Shown here: one piece after another, positions 17,444 to 28,068 of the stretch | Numbering within the stretch: position 1 is the stretch's first letter | How the letters are laid out: each line of letters begins with the position of its first letter | Assembly: GCF_000378945.1 (NCBI RefSeq) | Contig: NZ_KB900539.1 | Coordinates: 3,236,122 to 3,300,121 of the forward strand | Reading direction: 5' to 3' | Source: Methyloversatilis universalis EHg5 | GTDB taxonomy: Bacteria > Pseudomonadota > Gammaproteobacteria > Burkholderiales > Rhodocyclaceae | Length of the DNA: 64,000 bases | Notes under the pieces: model-generated | What the model saw: the letters and a program-made list of their open reading frames with translations, nothing else | The model's database searches: none | Told to the model about the DNA's origin: nothing | Position numbers and translations under genes: made by a program

Positions 17444-18406
17444 TCACGGCTGGGGGAAATGCACCGGCAGGTGCACCGGCGCCACCTGCGAATTCACCAG
17501 CCGCCCGCCCTCGTGCATCAGGAAATCACGCAGCGCGAGCGCGGCCGGCAGCAGGTTCTTGCGATCGCGATACACCACATGCCAGTTGCGCACGATGGGC
17601 GTGCCCGGCGCGGCGATCCGGCACAGCACGCCGGTGCGCAGCTCGAGCTGGCAGGTGTGTTCGGACAGGAAGGCCAGACCCATGCCGGCGATGGCCGCCT
17701 GCTTGATGATTTCGTTGCTCGGCAGTTCGATGATTTCCGCCGGCCGTATGCCCTGTTCGACCAGGTAGCTTTCCTGGGTCACCCGGGTACCGGATCCACG
17801 CTCGCGAATCAGGAATGCTTCCTTGCCCAGGTCTTCGGCGGTGACGGTGCGGCCACCGGCCAGCGGATGGCCCTCGCAGGCCAGCACCGACAGCGGGTGT
17901 TCGGCGAACACATGCGCTTCACAGCCAAGCGCCGCCGGCGGCCTGCCCATGATGGCCACGTCGATCAGATTGTCTTCGAGCTGACGGAAGATGTCGTCGC
18001 GGTTGTGCAGCGAAATGCGCACCTGCACGTCGGGATAGCGCTCGCGGAACGCCATCAGCAGGCGCGGCGCAACATATTTGGCGGTGCTGACCACACCGAC
18101 CGACACCAGGCCGGAATGACCGGTGGCCATCTGCGCCAGCGCCGCTTCGGCTTCGGCCAGCTGATGCTCGATCGAGCGCGCGTGGCGGGCGATTTCCATG
18201 CCCACCTCGGTCACCCGCAGCTTCTTGCCCAGCGTTTCGATCAGCGGCAGCCCGATCAGGCCGTCGAGCGCCTTCACCTGCATCGACACCGCCGGCTGGG
18301 TCAGGTGGAGTTCCTCGGCCGCCCGTGAAATGGACCCCAGCCGCGCGACCGCTTCAAAAATCCTGAGCTGTCGAAGTGATACACCCCGGGTCCACTGCGT
18401 TGCCAT
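17444..18406 (-). CDS. cbbR: LysR-type regulator of the cbb operon, CbbR
   Basis: 320 aa. N-terminal LysR winged helix (SLRQLRIFEAVARLGSISRAAEELHLTQPAVSMQVKALD, residues about 10-48) and a C-terminal effector domain with the CbbR-typical ELPSNEIIKQAAIAGMGLAFLSEHT. Divergent orientation to fbp-prk-tkt-gap-pgk is the classical CbbR arrangement. It should activate the Calvin-cycle genes in response to metabolites and repress its own gene. A dyad-symmetric candidate operator starts 11 nt upstream of its start codon. Confidence 0.93.
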   Translation of the reverse strand: MATQWTRGVSLRQLRIFEAVARLGSISRAAEELHLTQPAVSMQVKALDGLIGLPLIETLGKKLRVTEVGMEIARHARSIEHQLAEAEAALAQMATGHSGLVSVGVVSTAKYVAPRLLMAFRERYPDVQVRISLHNRDDIFRQLEDNLIDVAIMGRPPAALGCEAHVFAEHPLSVLACEGHPLAGGRTVTAEDLGKEAFLIRERGSGTRVTQESYLVEQGIRPAEIIELPSNEIIKQAAIAGMGLAFLSEHTCQLELRTGVLCRIAAPGTPIVRNWHVVYRDRKNLLPAALALRDFLMHEGGRLVNSQVAPVHLPVHFPQP

Positions 18407-18416
18407 ATCAGTCCAG

Positions 18417-18453
18417 ATAAGAATGTTTGATTGATCCTATCAAAACATCTTAT
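18417..18453. promoter_or_regulatory. Candidate CbbR operator (dyad centred at 18435)
   Basis: An AT-rich imperfect palindrome in a GC-rich genome. ATAAGA (18417-18422) is mirrored by TCTTAT (18448-18453), and TTTGAT (18426-18431) by ATCAAA (18439-18444), both around the same centre. It lies 11 nt upstream of the cbbR start, where LysR-type autoregulatory and activation sites normally sit. Assignment to CbbR is inference. Confidence 0.6.
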
Positions 18454-18539
18454 TTTCAACAAAGACTGAATCCAGATATATTGCACCGCAACAGCAGACG
18501 AAACGCAGCGGAACCGAAGCAGACCCCGCGTTGTCCGAA

Positions 18540-18662
18540 GCGAACAGATCATCGTCAAACCCTGTCAGCTCAACGAAAACGGACAGGTGACACAGGCTCC
18601 TCCTCCACAACCTTGTTTGTGGATTCATACCCCGGACTCGCAAGAGTCCGGGGTATTTTTTT
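18540..18662 (+). ncRNA. Structured leader or small RNA ending in a strong terminator, between cbbR and fbp
   Basis: The 415-nt gap between the divergent cbbR and fbp genes contains successive hairpins on the + strand. They are a CCTGTC/GACAGG pair near 18570-18597, a perfect 7-bp stem TCCACAA/TTGTGGA (18604-18610 with 18617-18623), then a 13-bp terminator ending in seven T. No coding frame explains a terminator here, since neither neighbour ends in this gap. It must stop a transcript that starts inside the gap, either a small RNA or an attenuated fbp leader. The 5' end is a guess. Confidence 0.5.
18627..18662 (+). terminator. Rho-independent terminator upstream of fbp
   Basis: A perfect 13-bp stem (18627-18639 with 18644-18656), GCAA tetraloop, and a run of seven T counting the last stem base (18656-18662). 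Only the + strand has the T-run. It lies 160 nt ahead of the fbp start, so it must act on a transcript begun between cbbR and fbp. Confidence 0.9.
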
Positions 18663-18821
18663 GCATTGCACACTCTGTTGCATACAGCGGAACACATCGC
18701 TCCGCACGCGCAGCAATCGCGGTCCGACCGGGCCCGCCCCGCCTTCTGCAGGCAAGCCATGTGACAGCCGGCCCATGCTCCGGCTAGGATGGAATCGACA
18801 CCGGGACCGGAGGAGGCTGTC

Positions 18822-19916
18822 ATGAGTGAAGGGCGCAAGACCCTGACGCGTTACACCATCGAAGCCCAGCAGCGCCACCCGCAAGCCAGCGGGATCTTTT
18901 CGAGCCTGCTGAACGCGGTGGCCACCGCAGTCAAGATCATTTCCAATCATGTAAACAAGGGCGCACTGGTCGGCTCGCTCGGCAGTTTTGAGGCGGTCGG
19001 CAGCGGTGCAGCCATCAATCTGTCGGGCCGCGTCGTCCAGAAGCTCGACGCCATCGCCAACGAGGCGATGCAGCGCGAATGCGAATGGGGCGGCCATCTG
19101 GCCGCGCTGGCGCCGGAGGGGCTGGACGGCTTCATCCCGACACCGGACGAGCCGCCGCGCGGCAAGTACCTGCTGCTGTTCGACGCGCTGGACTGCAGCA
19201 ACAATATCGACGTGAATCTGACGGTGGGCAGCCTGTTTTCGGTGCTGCACACGCCCAATCCGGGCGCCGAGCCGCAGCTGTCGGACTTCCTGCAGCCGGG
19301 CACCGAACAGGTGTGCGCCGGCTTCGCGCTGTACGGCCCGTCCACCATGCTGGTGCTCACCACCGGCGAAGGGGTGGATGGCTTCACGCTGGACCGCGAC
19401 ATCGGTGCCTTCATACTGACCCATCCGCAGATGAAGATTCCGGCCCACACCAGCGAATTCGCGATCAATGCGTCGAAATCGCGCTTCTGGGAGCCGCCGG
19501 TCAAACGCTATGTCGAAGAATGTCTGGCCGGCCAGACCGGCCCGCGCGGCGAAGACTTCAACATGCGCTGGATCGCCTCACTGGTGGCGGAAACCTTCCG
19601 CGTGCTCACCCGCGGCGGCGTCATCATGTACCCGGAAGACACCATGCAGCCGCCCTCGCCCGGCCGCATTTCGCTGATGTACGAAGCCAATCCGATCGCC
19701 TTCCTGATCGAACAGGCGGGCGGCGAGGCCACCACCGGCCGGCAGCGCATCCTGGAACTGGCGCCGCGCAGCCTGCAGGGCCGCACGCCGCTCATTTTCG
19801 GCTCGCGCGAAGAGGTGCGCCGCATCGTGCGGTACCACAACGAAAGCGACCAGGGGCTCGATCGCGAATACACTTCGCCGCTGTTCAATTCGCGCGGCCT
19901 GTTCTCGGCCTTCTGA
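18822..19916 (+). CDS. cbbF: Class 1 fructose-1,6-bisphosphatase (Calvin-cycle type)
   Basis: 364 aa from the ATG at 18822, which has GGAGGAGG at good spacing; an in-frame start at 18789 lacks a site. It hydrolyses fructose 1,6-bisphosphate (and possibly sedoheptulose 1,7-bisphosphate) for ribulose-bisphosphate regeneration. Class 1 landmarks: GALVGSLGSFEAVGSG, GGVIMYPEDTMQPPSPGRISLMYEANPIAFLIEQAGGEATTGRQRILEL. Oddity: the metal-binding motif normally DPLDGSSNID reads DALDCSNNID; both metal-ligand Asp are kept but Pro, Gly and Ser are replaced. First gene of the operon, 34 nt before prk. Confidence 0.95.
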   Translation: MSEGRKTLTRYTIEAQQRHPQASGIFSSLLNAVATAVKIISNHVNKGALVGSLGSFEAVGSGAAINLSGRVVQKLDAIANEAMQRECEWGGHLAALAPEGLDGFIPTPDEPPRGKYLLLFDALDCSNNIDVNLTVGSLFSVLHTPNPGAEPQLSDFLQPGTEQVCAGFALYGPSTMLVLTTGEGVDGFTLDRDIGAFILTHPQMKIPAHTSEFAINASKSRFWEPPVKRYVEECLAGQTGPRGEDFNMRWIASLVAETFRVLTRGGVIMYPEDTMQPPSPGRISLMYEANPIAFLIEQAGGEATTGRQRILELAPRSLQGRTPLIFGSREEVRRIVRYHNESDQGLDREYTSPLFNSRGLFSAF

Positions 19917-19950
19917 GCCACCGCGCCCCGGCCACAGGAAACAACCCCGG

Positions 19951-20835
19951 ATGTCAGCCCGCCACCCCGTCATCGCGATCACCGGCTCTTCGGGTGCCGG
20001 CACGAGCACGGTCACCCGTACCTTCCAGCACATCTTCCGGCGGGAAGGGGTGAATCCGGTCATCGTCGAGGGCGACGCCTTCCACCGCTACGACCGGGAG
20101 GAAATGAAGGAGGCCATGGCGCGGGAGGCGGCTGACGGCAACGACCACTTCAGCCATTTCGGATCCGACGCCAATCTGTTCGAGGAACTGGAAACGCTGT
20201 TCTGCCAGTACGGCAACGAAGGCAGCGGGCGCGTGCGCAAATATCTGCACAACGATGCGGAAGCCGCGCCCTACGGTCAGCCAGCCGGCACCTTCACCCC
20301 CTGGGAAGACATTCCGCCCGGCACCGACATCCTGTTCTACGAAGGCCTGCACGGCGCGGTGAAAACCGACAAGGTGGACATCGCCCAGCACGTGGACCTG
20401 CGCATCGGCGTGGTGCCCATCATCAATCTTGAGTGGATACAGAAGCTGCACCGCGACCGCGAACAGCGCGGCTACACCACCGACGCAGTGACCGACACCA
20501 TCCTGCGCCGCATGCCGGAGTACGTGCACTACATCTGTTCTCAGTTCGAGAACACGCACATCAACTTCCAGCGCGTGCCCATGGTGGACACCTCCAACCC
20601 CTTCATCGCGCGCTCGATTCCGACGCCGGAAGAGTCGATGGTGGTGATCCGCTTCGCCAACCCGCGCGGGATCGACTTCCAGTACCTGCTCGCCATGATG
20701 GGCGGCGCCTTCATGTCGCGCGCCAACACCATCGTGATTCCGGGCGGCAAGATCGATCTGGCGATGCAGCTCATCTTCACGCCGCTCATCCTGCGGCTGG
20801 TCGAGAACGGCCGCAAGGCGCGCGCGCGCTACTGA
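19951..20835 (+). CDS. cbbP: Phosphoribulokinase
   Basis: 294 aa, the size of the octameric bacterial (class I) enzyme. It phosphorylates ribulose 5-phosphate to ribulose 1,5-bisphosphate, the CO2 acceptor of RuBisCO, and is a hallmark of the Calvin cycle. P-loop variant TGSSGAGTSTV at 11-21 is family-typical; VVEGDAFHRYDREEMKEAM-like and ILFYEGLHGAV regions are conserved. No RuBisCO gene is in the window, so the carboxylase must be elsewhere. Confidence 0.96.
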   Translation: MSARHPVIAITGSSGAGTSTVTRTFQHIFRREGVNPVIVEGDAFHRYDREEMKEAMAREAADGNDHFSHFGSDANLFEELETLFCQYGNEGSGRVRKYLHNDAEAAPYGQPAGTFTPWEDIPPGTDILFYEGLHGAVKTDKVDIAQHVDLRIGVVPIINLEWIQKLHRDREQRGYTTDAVTDTILRRMPEYVHYICSQFENTHINFQRVPMVDTSNPFIARSIPTPEESMVVIRFANPRGIDFQYLLAMMGGAFMSRANTIVIPGGKIDLAMQLIFTPLILRLVENGRKARARY

Positions 20836-20989
20836 TCGCGCTGGCCGCCGCCACGGCCACCGCCCCTGCCAGCGTCCTTTCCGGGCACTTTCCGCCGCAA
20901 ATCCGCGCTGCTCTTGCGCCGCAACACGGCTGGCGTGAGTCCTTGTTTTCGCGGATAATTGCAGGTTTTTCCGGCCGGAACCCCGTTTG

Positions 20990-23011
20990 ATGAACGCCCC
21001 CTCCGTCACTCCGAAAGCAGGCTTCAATCCGATCACCGGCGCCATCCGCGCCCTCGCGATGGACGCCGTCCAGAAAGCCAATTCCGGCCATCCCGGTGCC
21101 CCGATGGGCATGGCCGAAATCGCCGAAGTGCTGTGGCGTCATCACCTGAAGCACAATCCGGCCAACCCGAACTGGGCCGACCGCGACCGCTTCGTGCTGT
21201 CGAACGGACACGGTTCGATGCTGCTGTACGCGCTGCTCCACCTGTCTGGCTACGATCTGTCGATCGACGACCTGAAGTCCTTCCGCCAGCTGCATTCCAA
21301 GACACCGGGCCACCCGGAACACGGTTACGCACCGGGCGTGGAAACCACCACCGGCCCGCTGGGTCAGGGCATCGCCAACGCAGTCGGCATGGCACTGGCC
21401 GAACGCGCGCTGGCCGCCCAGTTCAACCGCCCGGGTCATACCGTGGTCGATCACCACACCTGGTGTTTCGTCGGTGACGGCTGCCTGATGGAAGGCATTT
21501 CGCACGAAGCCAGTTCGCTGGCCGGCACCCAGGGTCTGGGCAAGCTGATCGTGTTCTATGACGACAACGGCATTTCGATCGACGGCCACGTCAAGGGCTG
21601 GTTCGCCGACGACACGCCGAAGCGCTTCGAAGCCTACGGCTGGCAGGTCATTCCGAATGTCGACGGCCATGACGCCGCTGCCATCGACGCCGCCATCCGC
21701 GCCGCCAAGGCCGATACCGCACGCCCGACGCTGATCTGCTGCCGCACCGTGATCGGTCTCGGCTCGCCGAACAAGGCAGGCGGCCACGACGTGCACGGCG
21801 CGCCGCTGGGTGCCGCGGAAATCGAAGCTGCCCGCGCCCACATCGGCTGGACCCACGCACCGTTCGAAATCCCGGCCGACGTGTACGCCGCCTGGGACGG
21901 CCGCCCGGCCGGCAAGAAGGCAGAAGAGGAATGGAGCGCTCGCTTCACCGCCTACAGCGCCGAACACCCTGAACTGGCCGCCGAATTCACCCGCCGCATG
22001 CGCGGTGCGCTGCCCGGCAACTTCGATCAGGCGGTGACTGACACGATCGCGAAGTTCGACGGCAAGGCCGAGAACATCGCCAGCCGCAAGGCGAGCCAGA
22101 ACTGCATCGAAGCTTTCGCGCCGGCGCTGCCGGAACTGCTGGGCGGTTCGGCCGACCTGGCCGGTTCCAACCTGACGCTGTGGTCCGGGTCCAAGGGCAT
22201 TTCCGCGGACAATCCGGGCGGCAACTACCTGTACTACGGCGTGCGCGAATTCGGCATGGCCGCGCTGGCCAACGGCATCGCGCTGCACGGCGGCTTCATC
22301 CCCTACACCGCCACCTTCCTGATGTTCTCGGAGTACGCACGCAACGCGCTGCGCATGGCCGCGCTGATGAAGGTGCGCCAGATCTTCGTGTTCACCCACG
22401 ATTCGATCGGTCTGGGCGAAGACGGCCCGACCCATCAGCCGGTGGAACAGACCGCCACGCTGCGCCTGATGCCGAACATGGATGTCTGGCGTCCGTGCGA
22501 CACGGTGGAGTCGGCGACTGCCTGGGCATCGGCCATCAAGCGTGCCGACGGCCCGACCTCGATGATGTTCTCACGCCAGAACCTGCCGCACGTTCCGCGC
22601 GACGCCGCGACCACTGCCGCCATCGCGCGAGGTGGTTACGTGCTGTCCGAAGCGGCTGGCAAGGTGGAAGCGGTGCTGATTGCCACCGGTTCCGAAGTGT
22701 CGCTGGCGCTGGCCGCACAGAAATCGCTGGAAGCCGAAGGCATCACCGTGCGCGTGGTGTCGATGCCGTCGACCAGCGTATTCGACCGTCAGGACGCCGC
22801 ATGGCGTGAAACCGTGCTGCCGCACGGCGTTCCGCGCGTCGCGGTGGAAGCGGGCGTGACCGATCTGTGGCGCAAGTACGTGGGTCTCGAAGGCGCCGTG
22901 GTGGGTCTGGACCACTTCGGCGAATCGGCACCGGCGGGCGAACTGTACAAGGCTTTCGGCATCACTGCGGACGCGGTGGCGAAGGCGGCACGACAAGTGC
23001 TTGGCAGGTAA
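20990..23011 (+). CDS. cbbT: Transketolase
   Basis: 673 aa from the ATG at 20990 (a TTG three bases earlier is less likely). ThDP enzyme moving two-carbon units in the Calvin and pentose phosphate pathways. Motifs: [20 protein letters not shown] at the N-terminus, ThDP-binding [20 protein letters not shown] with DDNGISIDG, pyrimidine-domain [10 protein letters not shown] and [17 protein letters not shown]. Third gene of the cbb operon; 151 nt separate it from prk. Confidence 0.97.
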   Translation: MNAPSVTPKAGFNPITGAIRALAMDAVQKANSGHPGAPMGMAEIAEVLWRHHLKHNPANPNWADRDRFVLSNGHGSMLLYALLHLSGYDLSIDDLKSFRQLHSKTPGHPEHGYAPGVETTTGPLGQGIANAVGMALAERALAAQFNRPGHTVVDHHTWCFVGDGCLMEGISHEASSLAGTQGLGKLIVFYDDNGISIDGHVKGWFADDTPKRFEAYGWQVIPNVDGHDAAAIDAAIRAAKADTARPTLICCRTVIGLGSPNKAGGHDVHGAPLGAAEIEAARAHIGWTHAPFEIPADVYAAWDGRPAGKKAEEEWSARFTAYSAEHPELAAEFTRRMRGALPGNFDQAVTDTIAKFDGKAENIASRKASQNCIEAFAPALPELLGGSADLAGSNLTLWSGSKGISADNPGGNYLYYGVREFGMAALANGIALHGGFIPYTATFLMFSEYARNALRMAALMKVRQIFVFTHDSIGLGEDGPTHQPVEQTATLRLMPNMDVWRPCDTVESATAWASAIKRADGPTSMMFSRQNLPHVPRDAATTAAIARGGYVLSEAAGKVEAVLIATGSEVSLALAAQKSLEAEGITVRVVSMPSTSVFDRQDAAWRETVLPHGVPRVAVEAGVTDLWRKYVGLEGAVVGLDHFGESAPAGELYKAFGITADAVAKAARQVLGR

Positions 23012-23017
23012 GCGCCG

Positions 23018-23049
23018 ACGCGGCGGGATTGTTCTGCAATCCGCCGCGT
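23018..23049 (+). terminator. Hairpin between tkt and gap (partial terminator or processing site)
   Basis: A long GC-rich stem (23018-23031 with 23037-23049, one bulged G, 5-nt loop) directly after the tkt stop, followed by only TT then TGCGTTT. Inside a same-direction gene series it may attenuate read-through or protect the tkt 3' end. Confidence 0.55.
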
Positions 23050-23152
23050 TTGCGTTTCCAAATGCCAATTTAGGCGCAGCGCAGCCACAAGCTGCGCCGC
23101 ACAATCCAAGACTTTTCTTGAATCCACACCCAACGGAGAGGGAGTTGCTGAA

Positions 23153-24169
23153 ATGACGATCAAGGTTGCGATCAATGGTTACGGACGTATCGGCCGCAAT
23201 GTGCTGCGTGCCCACTACGAAGGCGGCAAGCGCCACGACATCGAAATCGTCGCGATCAACGACCTCGGCGACCCGAAGACCAACGCACACCTGACCCAGT
23301 ACGACACCGCGCACGGCAAGTTCCCGGGCACGGTCAGCGTCGACGGCGACTACATGGTGGTCAATGGCGACAAGATCCGCGTGCTGGCCAACCGCAACCC
23401 GGCCGAACTGCCGTGGGGCGAACTGGGCGTCGACGTGGTGATGGAATGCACCGGCTTCTTCACCACCAAGGAAAAGGCTTCGGCCCACCTGAAGGGCGGC
23501 GCCAAGAAGGTGATCATTTCCGCTCCGGGCGGCAAGGACGTGGACGCCACCGTCGTCTATGGCGTGAACCACGGCGTGCTGAAGGCCACCGACACCGTCA
23601 TTTCGAACGCCAGCTGCACCACCAACTGTCTGGCCCCGCTGGCCAAGCCGCTGCACGAAAAGATCGGCATCGAAACCGGCCTGATGACCACCATCCACGC
23701 CTTCACCAACGACCAGGTGCTGACCGACGTCTATCACGAAGACCTGCGTCGCGCCCGCAGCGCCACCCAGTCGATGATCCCGACCAAGACCGGCGCCGCT
23801 GCCGCGGTCGGCCTGGTGCTGCCGGAACTGAATGGCAAGCTGGACGGCTTCGCGATGCGCGTGCCGACCATCAACGTGTCGGTGGTCGACCTGACCTTCA
23901 CCGCCAAGCGCGCCACCACGGTGGATGAAGTGAACGCCATCCTGAAGGCCGCCTCGGAAGGCGAACTGGCCGGCATCCTCGGCTACAACACGCTGCCGCT
24001 GGTGAGCATCGACTTCAACCACGATCCGCGTTCGAGCGTGTTCGACTCGACCCAGACCCGCGTGTCGGCCGACGGCAAGCTAGTCAAGGTGCTGTCGTGG
24101 TACGACAACGAGTGGGGCTTCTCGAACCGCATGCTGGACACCACCGTTGCGCTGATGAGCGCCAAGTAA
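23153..24169 (+). CDS. cbbG: Glyceraldehyde-3-phosphate dehydrogenase, type I
   Basis: 338 aa. NAD(P)-binding [12 protein letters not shown] at the N-terminus; catalytic cysteine C155 in [13 protein letters not shown]; catalytic-domain [12 protein letters not shown] at the C-terminus. It works in the Calvin cycle, glycolysis and gluconeogenesis. Asp is not at the usual NAD-specific position in a way I can assign with confidence, so coenzyme preference is left open. Good AGAGGGAG ribosome-binding site. It lies between tkt and pgk. Confidence 0.97.
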   Translation: MTIKVAINGYGRIGRNVLRAHYEGGKRHDIEIVAINDLGDPKTNAHLTQYDTAHGKFPGTVSVDGDYMVVNGDKIRVLANRNPAELPWGELGVDVVMECTGFFTTKEKASAHLKGGAKKVIISAPGGKDVDATVVYGVNHGVLKATDTVISNASCTTNCLAPLAKPLHEKIGIETGLMTTIHAFTNDQVLTDVYHEDLRRARSATQSMIPTKTGAAAAVGLVLPELNGKLDGFAMRVPTINVSVVDLTFTAKRATTVDEVNAILKAASEGELAGILGYNTLPLVSIDFNHDPRSSVFDSTQTRVSADGKLVKVLSWYDNEWGFSNRMLDTTVALMSAK

Positions 24170-24186
24170 GGATCCGGTGCCAACGA

Positions 24187-24227
24187 GCGGGGTGCGGGCG
24201 CGTGCGCCCCTGCCCCGCTTCGTTTTT
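24187..24227 (+). terminator. Terminator-like hairpin between gap and pgk
   Basis: An imperfect 15-bp GC-rich stem (24187-24201 with about 24204-24218) followed by TTCG and five T (24223-24227). Its position in the middle of the operon suggests partial termination that would lower pgk relative to gap. Confidence 0.6.
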
Positions 24228-24284
24228 CCCCGTCCCGAAATTCCGTTCGATCACGCTCATCACGCACAGCGCGGAGGATTACTC

Positions 24285-25451
24285 ATGCAGTTCAAGCGAC
24301 TTTCCGATCTCGATCTCAAGGGCAAGCGGGTGTTCATCCGCTCCGACCTCAACGTGCCGCAGGACGACGCCGGCAACATTACCGAAGACACGCGCATCCG
24401 CGCTTCGCTGCCGGCCATACTCGCCGCCCGCGACGCCGGTGCCGCGGTCATGGTCACCTCCCACCTCGGTCGCCCGACCGAAGGCGAACTGAAGCCGGAA
24501 GACTCGCTGGCGCCGATCGCGCGCCGCATGTCGGAACTGCTGGGCTTCGAAGTGAAGCTGGTGGCGAACTGGGTCGATGGCGTGCAGGTCGCGCCGGGCG
24601 AAGTGGTGCTGCTGGAAAACTGCCGCGCCAACAAGGGCGAGAAGAAGTGCGACGACGCGCTGTCGAAGAAGCTCGCCGCGCTGTGCGACGTGTGGGTAAA
24701 CGACGCCTTCGGTACCGCCCACCGCGCCGAAGCGACCACCTTCGGCATGGGCCAGTACGCCCCGGTCGCCTGCGCCGGCCCGCTGATGGCCAGCGAACTG
24801 GACGCACTGGGCAAGGCGCTGGGCCAGCCGGCCCGCCCGCTGGCGGCCATCGTCGCCGGCTCCAAGGTGTCGACCAAGCTCACGCTGCTGGAAAACCTGG
24901 CCGACAAGGTCGATCAGCTCATCGTCGGCGGCGGCATCGCCAACACCTTCCTGCTGGCTGCCGGCAAGAAGATCGGCAAGTCGCTGGCCGAAGCCGATCT
25001 GGTCGACGCCGCCAAGCGCGTGATGGCGAAAACGAACGTGCCGCTGCCGGAAGATGTCGTATGCGCGAAGGCCTTCGCTGCCGACGCAGAAGCCACCGTC
25101 AAGGCGGTCGATGACGTGGCCGACGACGACATGATTCTGGACATCGGCCCCAAGGCCGCTGCGAAGCTGGCGGAAACGCTGAAGGTTGCCGGCACCGTGG
25201 TGTGGAACGGTCCGGTCGGTGTGTTCGAGTTCGACGCATTCGGTCACGGCACCGAAACGGTGGCACGCGCCATCGCCGCATCGAAGGCCTATTCGATCGC
25301 CGGTGGTGGCGACACGCTCGCCGCCATCGCAAAATACGGAATTGCCGACCAGGTGAGCTATATCTCAACCGGCGGCGGCGCCTTCCTCGAATTCCTCGAG
25401 GGCAAGACGCTGCCTGCGGTCGACATCCTGCTCAAGCGCGCCAACGGCTGA
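24285..25451 (+). CDS. cbbK: Phosphoglycerate kinase
   Basis: 388 aa from the ATG at 24285 (GGAGG at 24272-24276); the frame is open upstream but without family homology. Family motifs: [52 protein letters not shown], and the C-terminal nucleotide-binding [21 protein letters not shown] with GGGDTLAAI. It makes 1,3-bisphosphoglycerate for CO2 fixation or ATP in glycolysis. Followed after 45 nt by pyk. Confidence 0.97.
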   Translation: MQFKRLSDLDLKGKRVFIRSDLNVPQDDAGNITEDTRIRASLPAILAARDAGAAVMVTSHLGRPTEGELKPEDSLAPIARRMSELLGFEVKLVANWVDGVQVAPGEVVLLENCRANKGEKKCDDALSKKLAALCDVWVNDAFGTAHRAEATTFGMGQYAPVACAGPLMASELDALGKALGQPARPLAAIVAGSKVSTKLTLLENLADKVDQLIVGGGIANTFLLAAGKKIGKSLAEADLVDAAKRVMAKTNVPLPEDVVCAKAFAADAEATVKAVDDVADDDMILDIGPKAAAKLAETLKVAGTVVWNGPVGVFEFDAFGHGTETVARAIAASKAYSIAGGGDTLAAIAKYGIADQVSYISTGGGAFLEFLEGKTLPAVDILLKRANG

Positions 25452-25496
25452 CCATTACAGAACGCGCATACAAAACAACGAGGAGACTGCCCAGCC

Positions 25497-26945
25497 ATGC
25501 ACCGTTTCACCAAAATCGTCGCCACACTCGGCCCCGCATCCAGCGATCTGGCCACCCTCACCCGCCTGGTCGAAGCGGGGGTCGATGTCGTGCGGCTCAA
25601 TTTTTCGCATGGCAAGGCGGACGACCATCGTGCGCGCGTTGAAACCCTGCACGCGGCCTGCGCCAAGGTGGGCCGCACGGTCGGCATCATGGCCGACCTG
25701 CAGGGGCCGAAGATCCGGGTCGGCAAGTTCGCCGGCAGCAAGGTGCTGCTGAAGGGCGGCCAGCCCTTCATCTTCGACATCGAATGCCAGCTGGGCGACA
25801 CCGAACGGGTGGGCCTGGACTATCCGGAACTGGTGAATGACGTCGAGCCGGGCGCGGTGCTGCTGCTCGACGACGGCCGCATCGTGATGGACGTGAAGGC
25901 GGTCACCGACACCCAGATCCATTGCATCGTGCGCCACGGCGGCGAGCTGTCGAACAACAAGGGCATCAACCGCCAGGGCGGCGGTCTGTCGGCGCCGGCG
26001 CTGACGCCCAAGGACATGGAAGACATCAAGATCGCGGCGTCGCTGAATGTCGACTACGTGGCGGTGAGCTTCCCGAAGAACGGCGCCGACATGAAGCAGG
26101 CGCGCGACCTGCTGCGCGCGGCTGGTTCCAACGCGCTGCTGATCGCCAAGATCGAGCGGGTAGAAGCGATTCCGGCGCTGGAGGAAATCCTCGACGCATC
26201 GGACGGCGCCATGGTGGCACGCGGCGACCTCGCGGTCGAAGTGGGCGACGCCGCGGTACCGGCGATGCAGAAGCGCATCATTCGCGTGTCGCGCGAAATG
26301 AACAAGCTGGTGATCACCGCGACCCAGATGATGGAGTCCATGATCAGCAGCCCGGTGCCCACCCGCGCCGAAGTGTCCGACGTGGCCAACGCGGTGCTGG
26401 ACGGCACCGACGCGGTCATGCTGTCGGCCGAAACCGCGTCCGGCCAGTACCCGGTGGAAACGGTTGAGGCCATGGGCCGCATCTGCGTCGAGGCCGAGAA
26501 GTCGGCCGAGGTGAAGCTGGACCAGGAATTCCTGCAGCGCGTGTTCACCCGCATCGACCAGTCGATCGCGATGGCGGCGCTGTTCTCGGCTTTCCACCTG
26601 AAGGTGAAGGCGATCGCCACGCTGACCCAGTCCGGCTCCACCTCGCTGTGGATGTCGCGCCTGAACAGCGGCGTGCCGATCTACGCGCTGACGCCGGAAG
26701 TGCGTACCCGCTACAAGCTGTCGATGTACCGCGGCGTGACGCCGCTGATGATCAAGCTCGATCCGGAGGCCGACCGGGACCGCATGCTGATCGACGCCGA
26801 AGCCGAACTGCTGCGCAGCGGTGCCGTAAAGGTCGGCGACCTCATCGTGCTGTCCTTCGGCGAGCCTATTGGCGTTCCGGGCGGAACCAATACACTGAAA
26901 ATCGTCAAGGTCGGGGAGTATCGTCAACTCTCCACCGTAATCTGA
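25497..26945 (+). CDS. pyk: Pyruvate kinase
   Basis: 482 aa. TIM-barrel enzyme making pyruvate and ATP from phosphoenolpyruvate. Motifs: [34 protein letters not shown], the signature [10 protein letters not shown], and [20 protein letters not shown]-terminal allosteric domain is present ([12 protein letters not shown]). Its place between pgk and fba within the cbb series follows a betaproteobacterial pattern in which lower glycolysis is co-transcribed with Calvin genes. Confidence 0.97.
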   Translation: MHRFTKIVATLGPASSDLATLTRLVEAGVDVVRLNFSHGKADDHRARVETLHAACAKVGRTVGIMADLQGPKIRVGKFAGSKVLLKGGQPFIFDIECQLGDTERVGLDYPELVNDVEPGAVLLLDDGRIVMDVKAVTDTQIHCIVRHGGELSNNKGINRQGGGLSAPALTPKDMEDIKIAASLNVDYVAVSFPKNGADMKQARDLLRAAGSNALLIAKIERVEAIPALEEILDASDGAMVARGDLAVEVGDAAVPAMQKRIIRVSREMNKLVITATQMMESMISSPVPTRAEVSDVANAVLDGTDAVMLSAETASGQYPVETVEAMGRICVEAEKSAEVKLDQEFLQRVFTRIDQSIAMAALFSAFHLKVKAIATLTQSGSTSLWMSRLNSGVPIYALTPEVRTRYKLSMYRGVTPLMIKLDPEADRDRMLIDAEAELLRSGAVKVGDLIVLSFGEPIGVPGGTNTLKIVKVGEYRQLSTVI

Positions 26946-26962
26946 ACTCGCAGGAGAAATTC

Positions 26963-28027
26963 ATGCCTCTGGTATCCATGCGCCAACTGCTCGACCACGC
27001 CGCCGAGAATGGCTACGGCCTTCCGGCTTTCAACGTGAACAACCTCGAGCAGGTTCAGGCGGTCATGAGCGCCGCTGACGAAGTCGGCGCTCCGGTCATC
27101 CTGCAGGCCAGCGCCGGTGCCCGCAAGTACGCCGGCGAGTCCTTCATCAAGCACCTGATCCAGGCCGCCACCGAAGCGTTTCCGCATATCCCGCTGGTGA
27201 TGCACCAGGACCACGGCACCAGCCCCAAGGTGTGTCAGGGCGCGCTCGACCTGGGCTTCGGCTCGGTCATGATGGACGGCTCGCTGATGGAAGACGGCAA
27301 GACCCCGGCCTCGTTCGACTACAACGTCGACGTGACCCGCAAGGTGGTCGAGATGGCCCACCGCATCGGCGCCACGGTCGAAGGCGAGCTGGGCTGCCTG
27401 GGCAATCTTGAAACCGGCGAAGCCGGCGAGGAAGACGGCATCGGCGCCGAAGGCAAGCTGGACCACAGCCAGATGCTGACCGACCCGGAAGAGGCCGCGG
27501 TGTTCGTCAAGGCCACCCAGCTGGACGCGCTGGCGATTGCCATCGGTACCAGCCACGGCGCCTACAAGTTCTCGCGCAAGCCCACCGGCGACATCCTGGC
27601 GATTTCCCGCGTCAAGGAAATCCACGCCCGCATTCCGAACACCCATCTGGTGATGCACGGCTCGTCCAGCGTGCCGCAGGACCTGCTGGACATCATCAAC
27701 CAGTACGGCGGCAAGATGAAGCAGACCTACGGCGTGCCGGTTCCGGAAATCCAGGAAGCGATCAAGTACGGCGTGCGCAAGATCAACATCGACACCGACA
27801 TCCGCATGGCGATGACCGGCGCGGTGCGCAAGTTCCTGGCTGAAAACCCGGAAAAGTTCGACATGCGCGAATGGATGAAGCCGGCCCGCGAAGCCGCCAA
27901 GGCAGTGTGCAAGCAGCGCTACCTGGAATTCGGCTGCGAAGGTCAGGCGCCCAGGATCAAGGCGATCGCACTGGACGAAATGGCCCGCCGCTACACCGCC
28001 GGCCAGCTCGCGCAGACCGTGAACTGA
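26963..28027 (+). CDS. cbbA: Class II fructose-bisphosphate aldolase
   Basis: 354 aa from the ATG at 26963 (AGGAG six bases upstream), 17 nt behind pyk. Zinc-dependent aldolase of the CbbA subtype: [27 protein letters not shown], zinc-site MHQDHGTSP and [21 protein letters not shown], then HGSSSVP and [10 protein letters not shown]. It condenses triose phosphates to fructose bisphosphate and probably erythrose 4-phosphate to sedoheptulose bisphosphate in the Calvin cycle. Confidence 0.97.
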   Translation: MPLVSMRQLLDHAAENGYGLPAFNVNNLEQVQAVMSAADEVGAPVILQASAGARKYAGESFIKHLIQAATEAFPHIPLVMHQDHGTSPKVCQGALDLGFGSVMMDGSLMEDGKTPASFDYNVDVTRKVVEMAHRIGATVEGELGCLGNLETGEAGEEDGIGAEGKLDHSQMLTDPEEAAVFVKATQLDALAIAIGTSHGAYKFSRKPTGDILAISRVKEIHARIPNTHLVMHGSSSVPQDLLDIINQYGGKMKQTYGVPVPEIQEAIKYGVRKINIDTDIRMAMTGAVRKFLAENPEKFDMREWMKPAREAAKAVCKQRYLEFGCEGQAPRIKAIALDEMARRYTAGQLAQTVN

Positions 28028-28068
28028 AACCGAAACGCCGAACCGAAGAACGCGATACCCGAAAAGAA

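Noticed and set aside
28028-28068. Purine riboswitch ahead of purC
   Set aside because: Only 41 nt separate fba and purC, too short for an aptamer, and no conserved aptamer core is visible.
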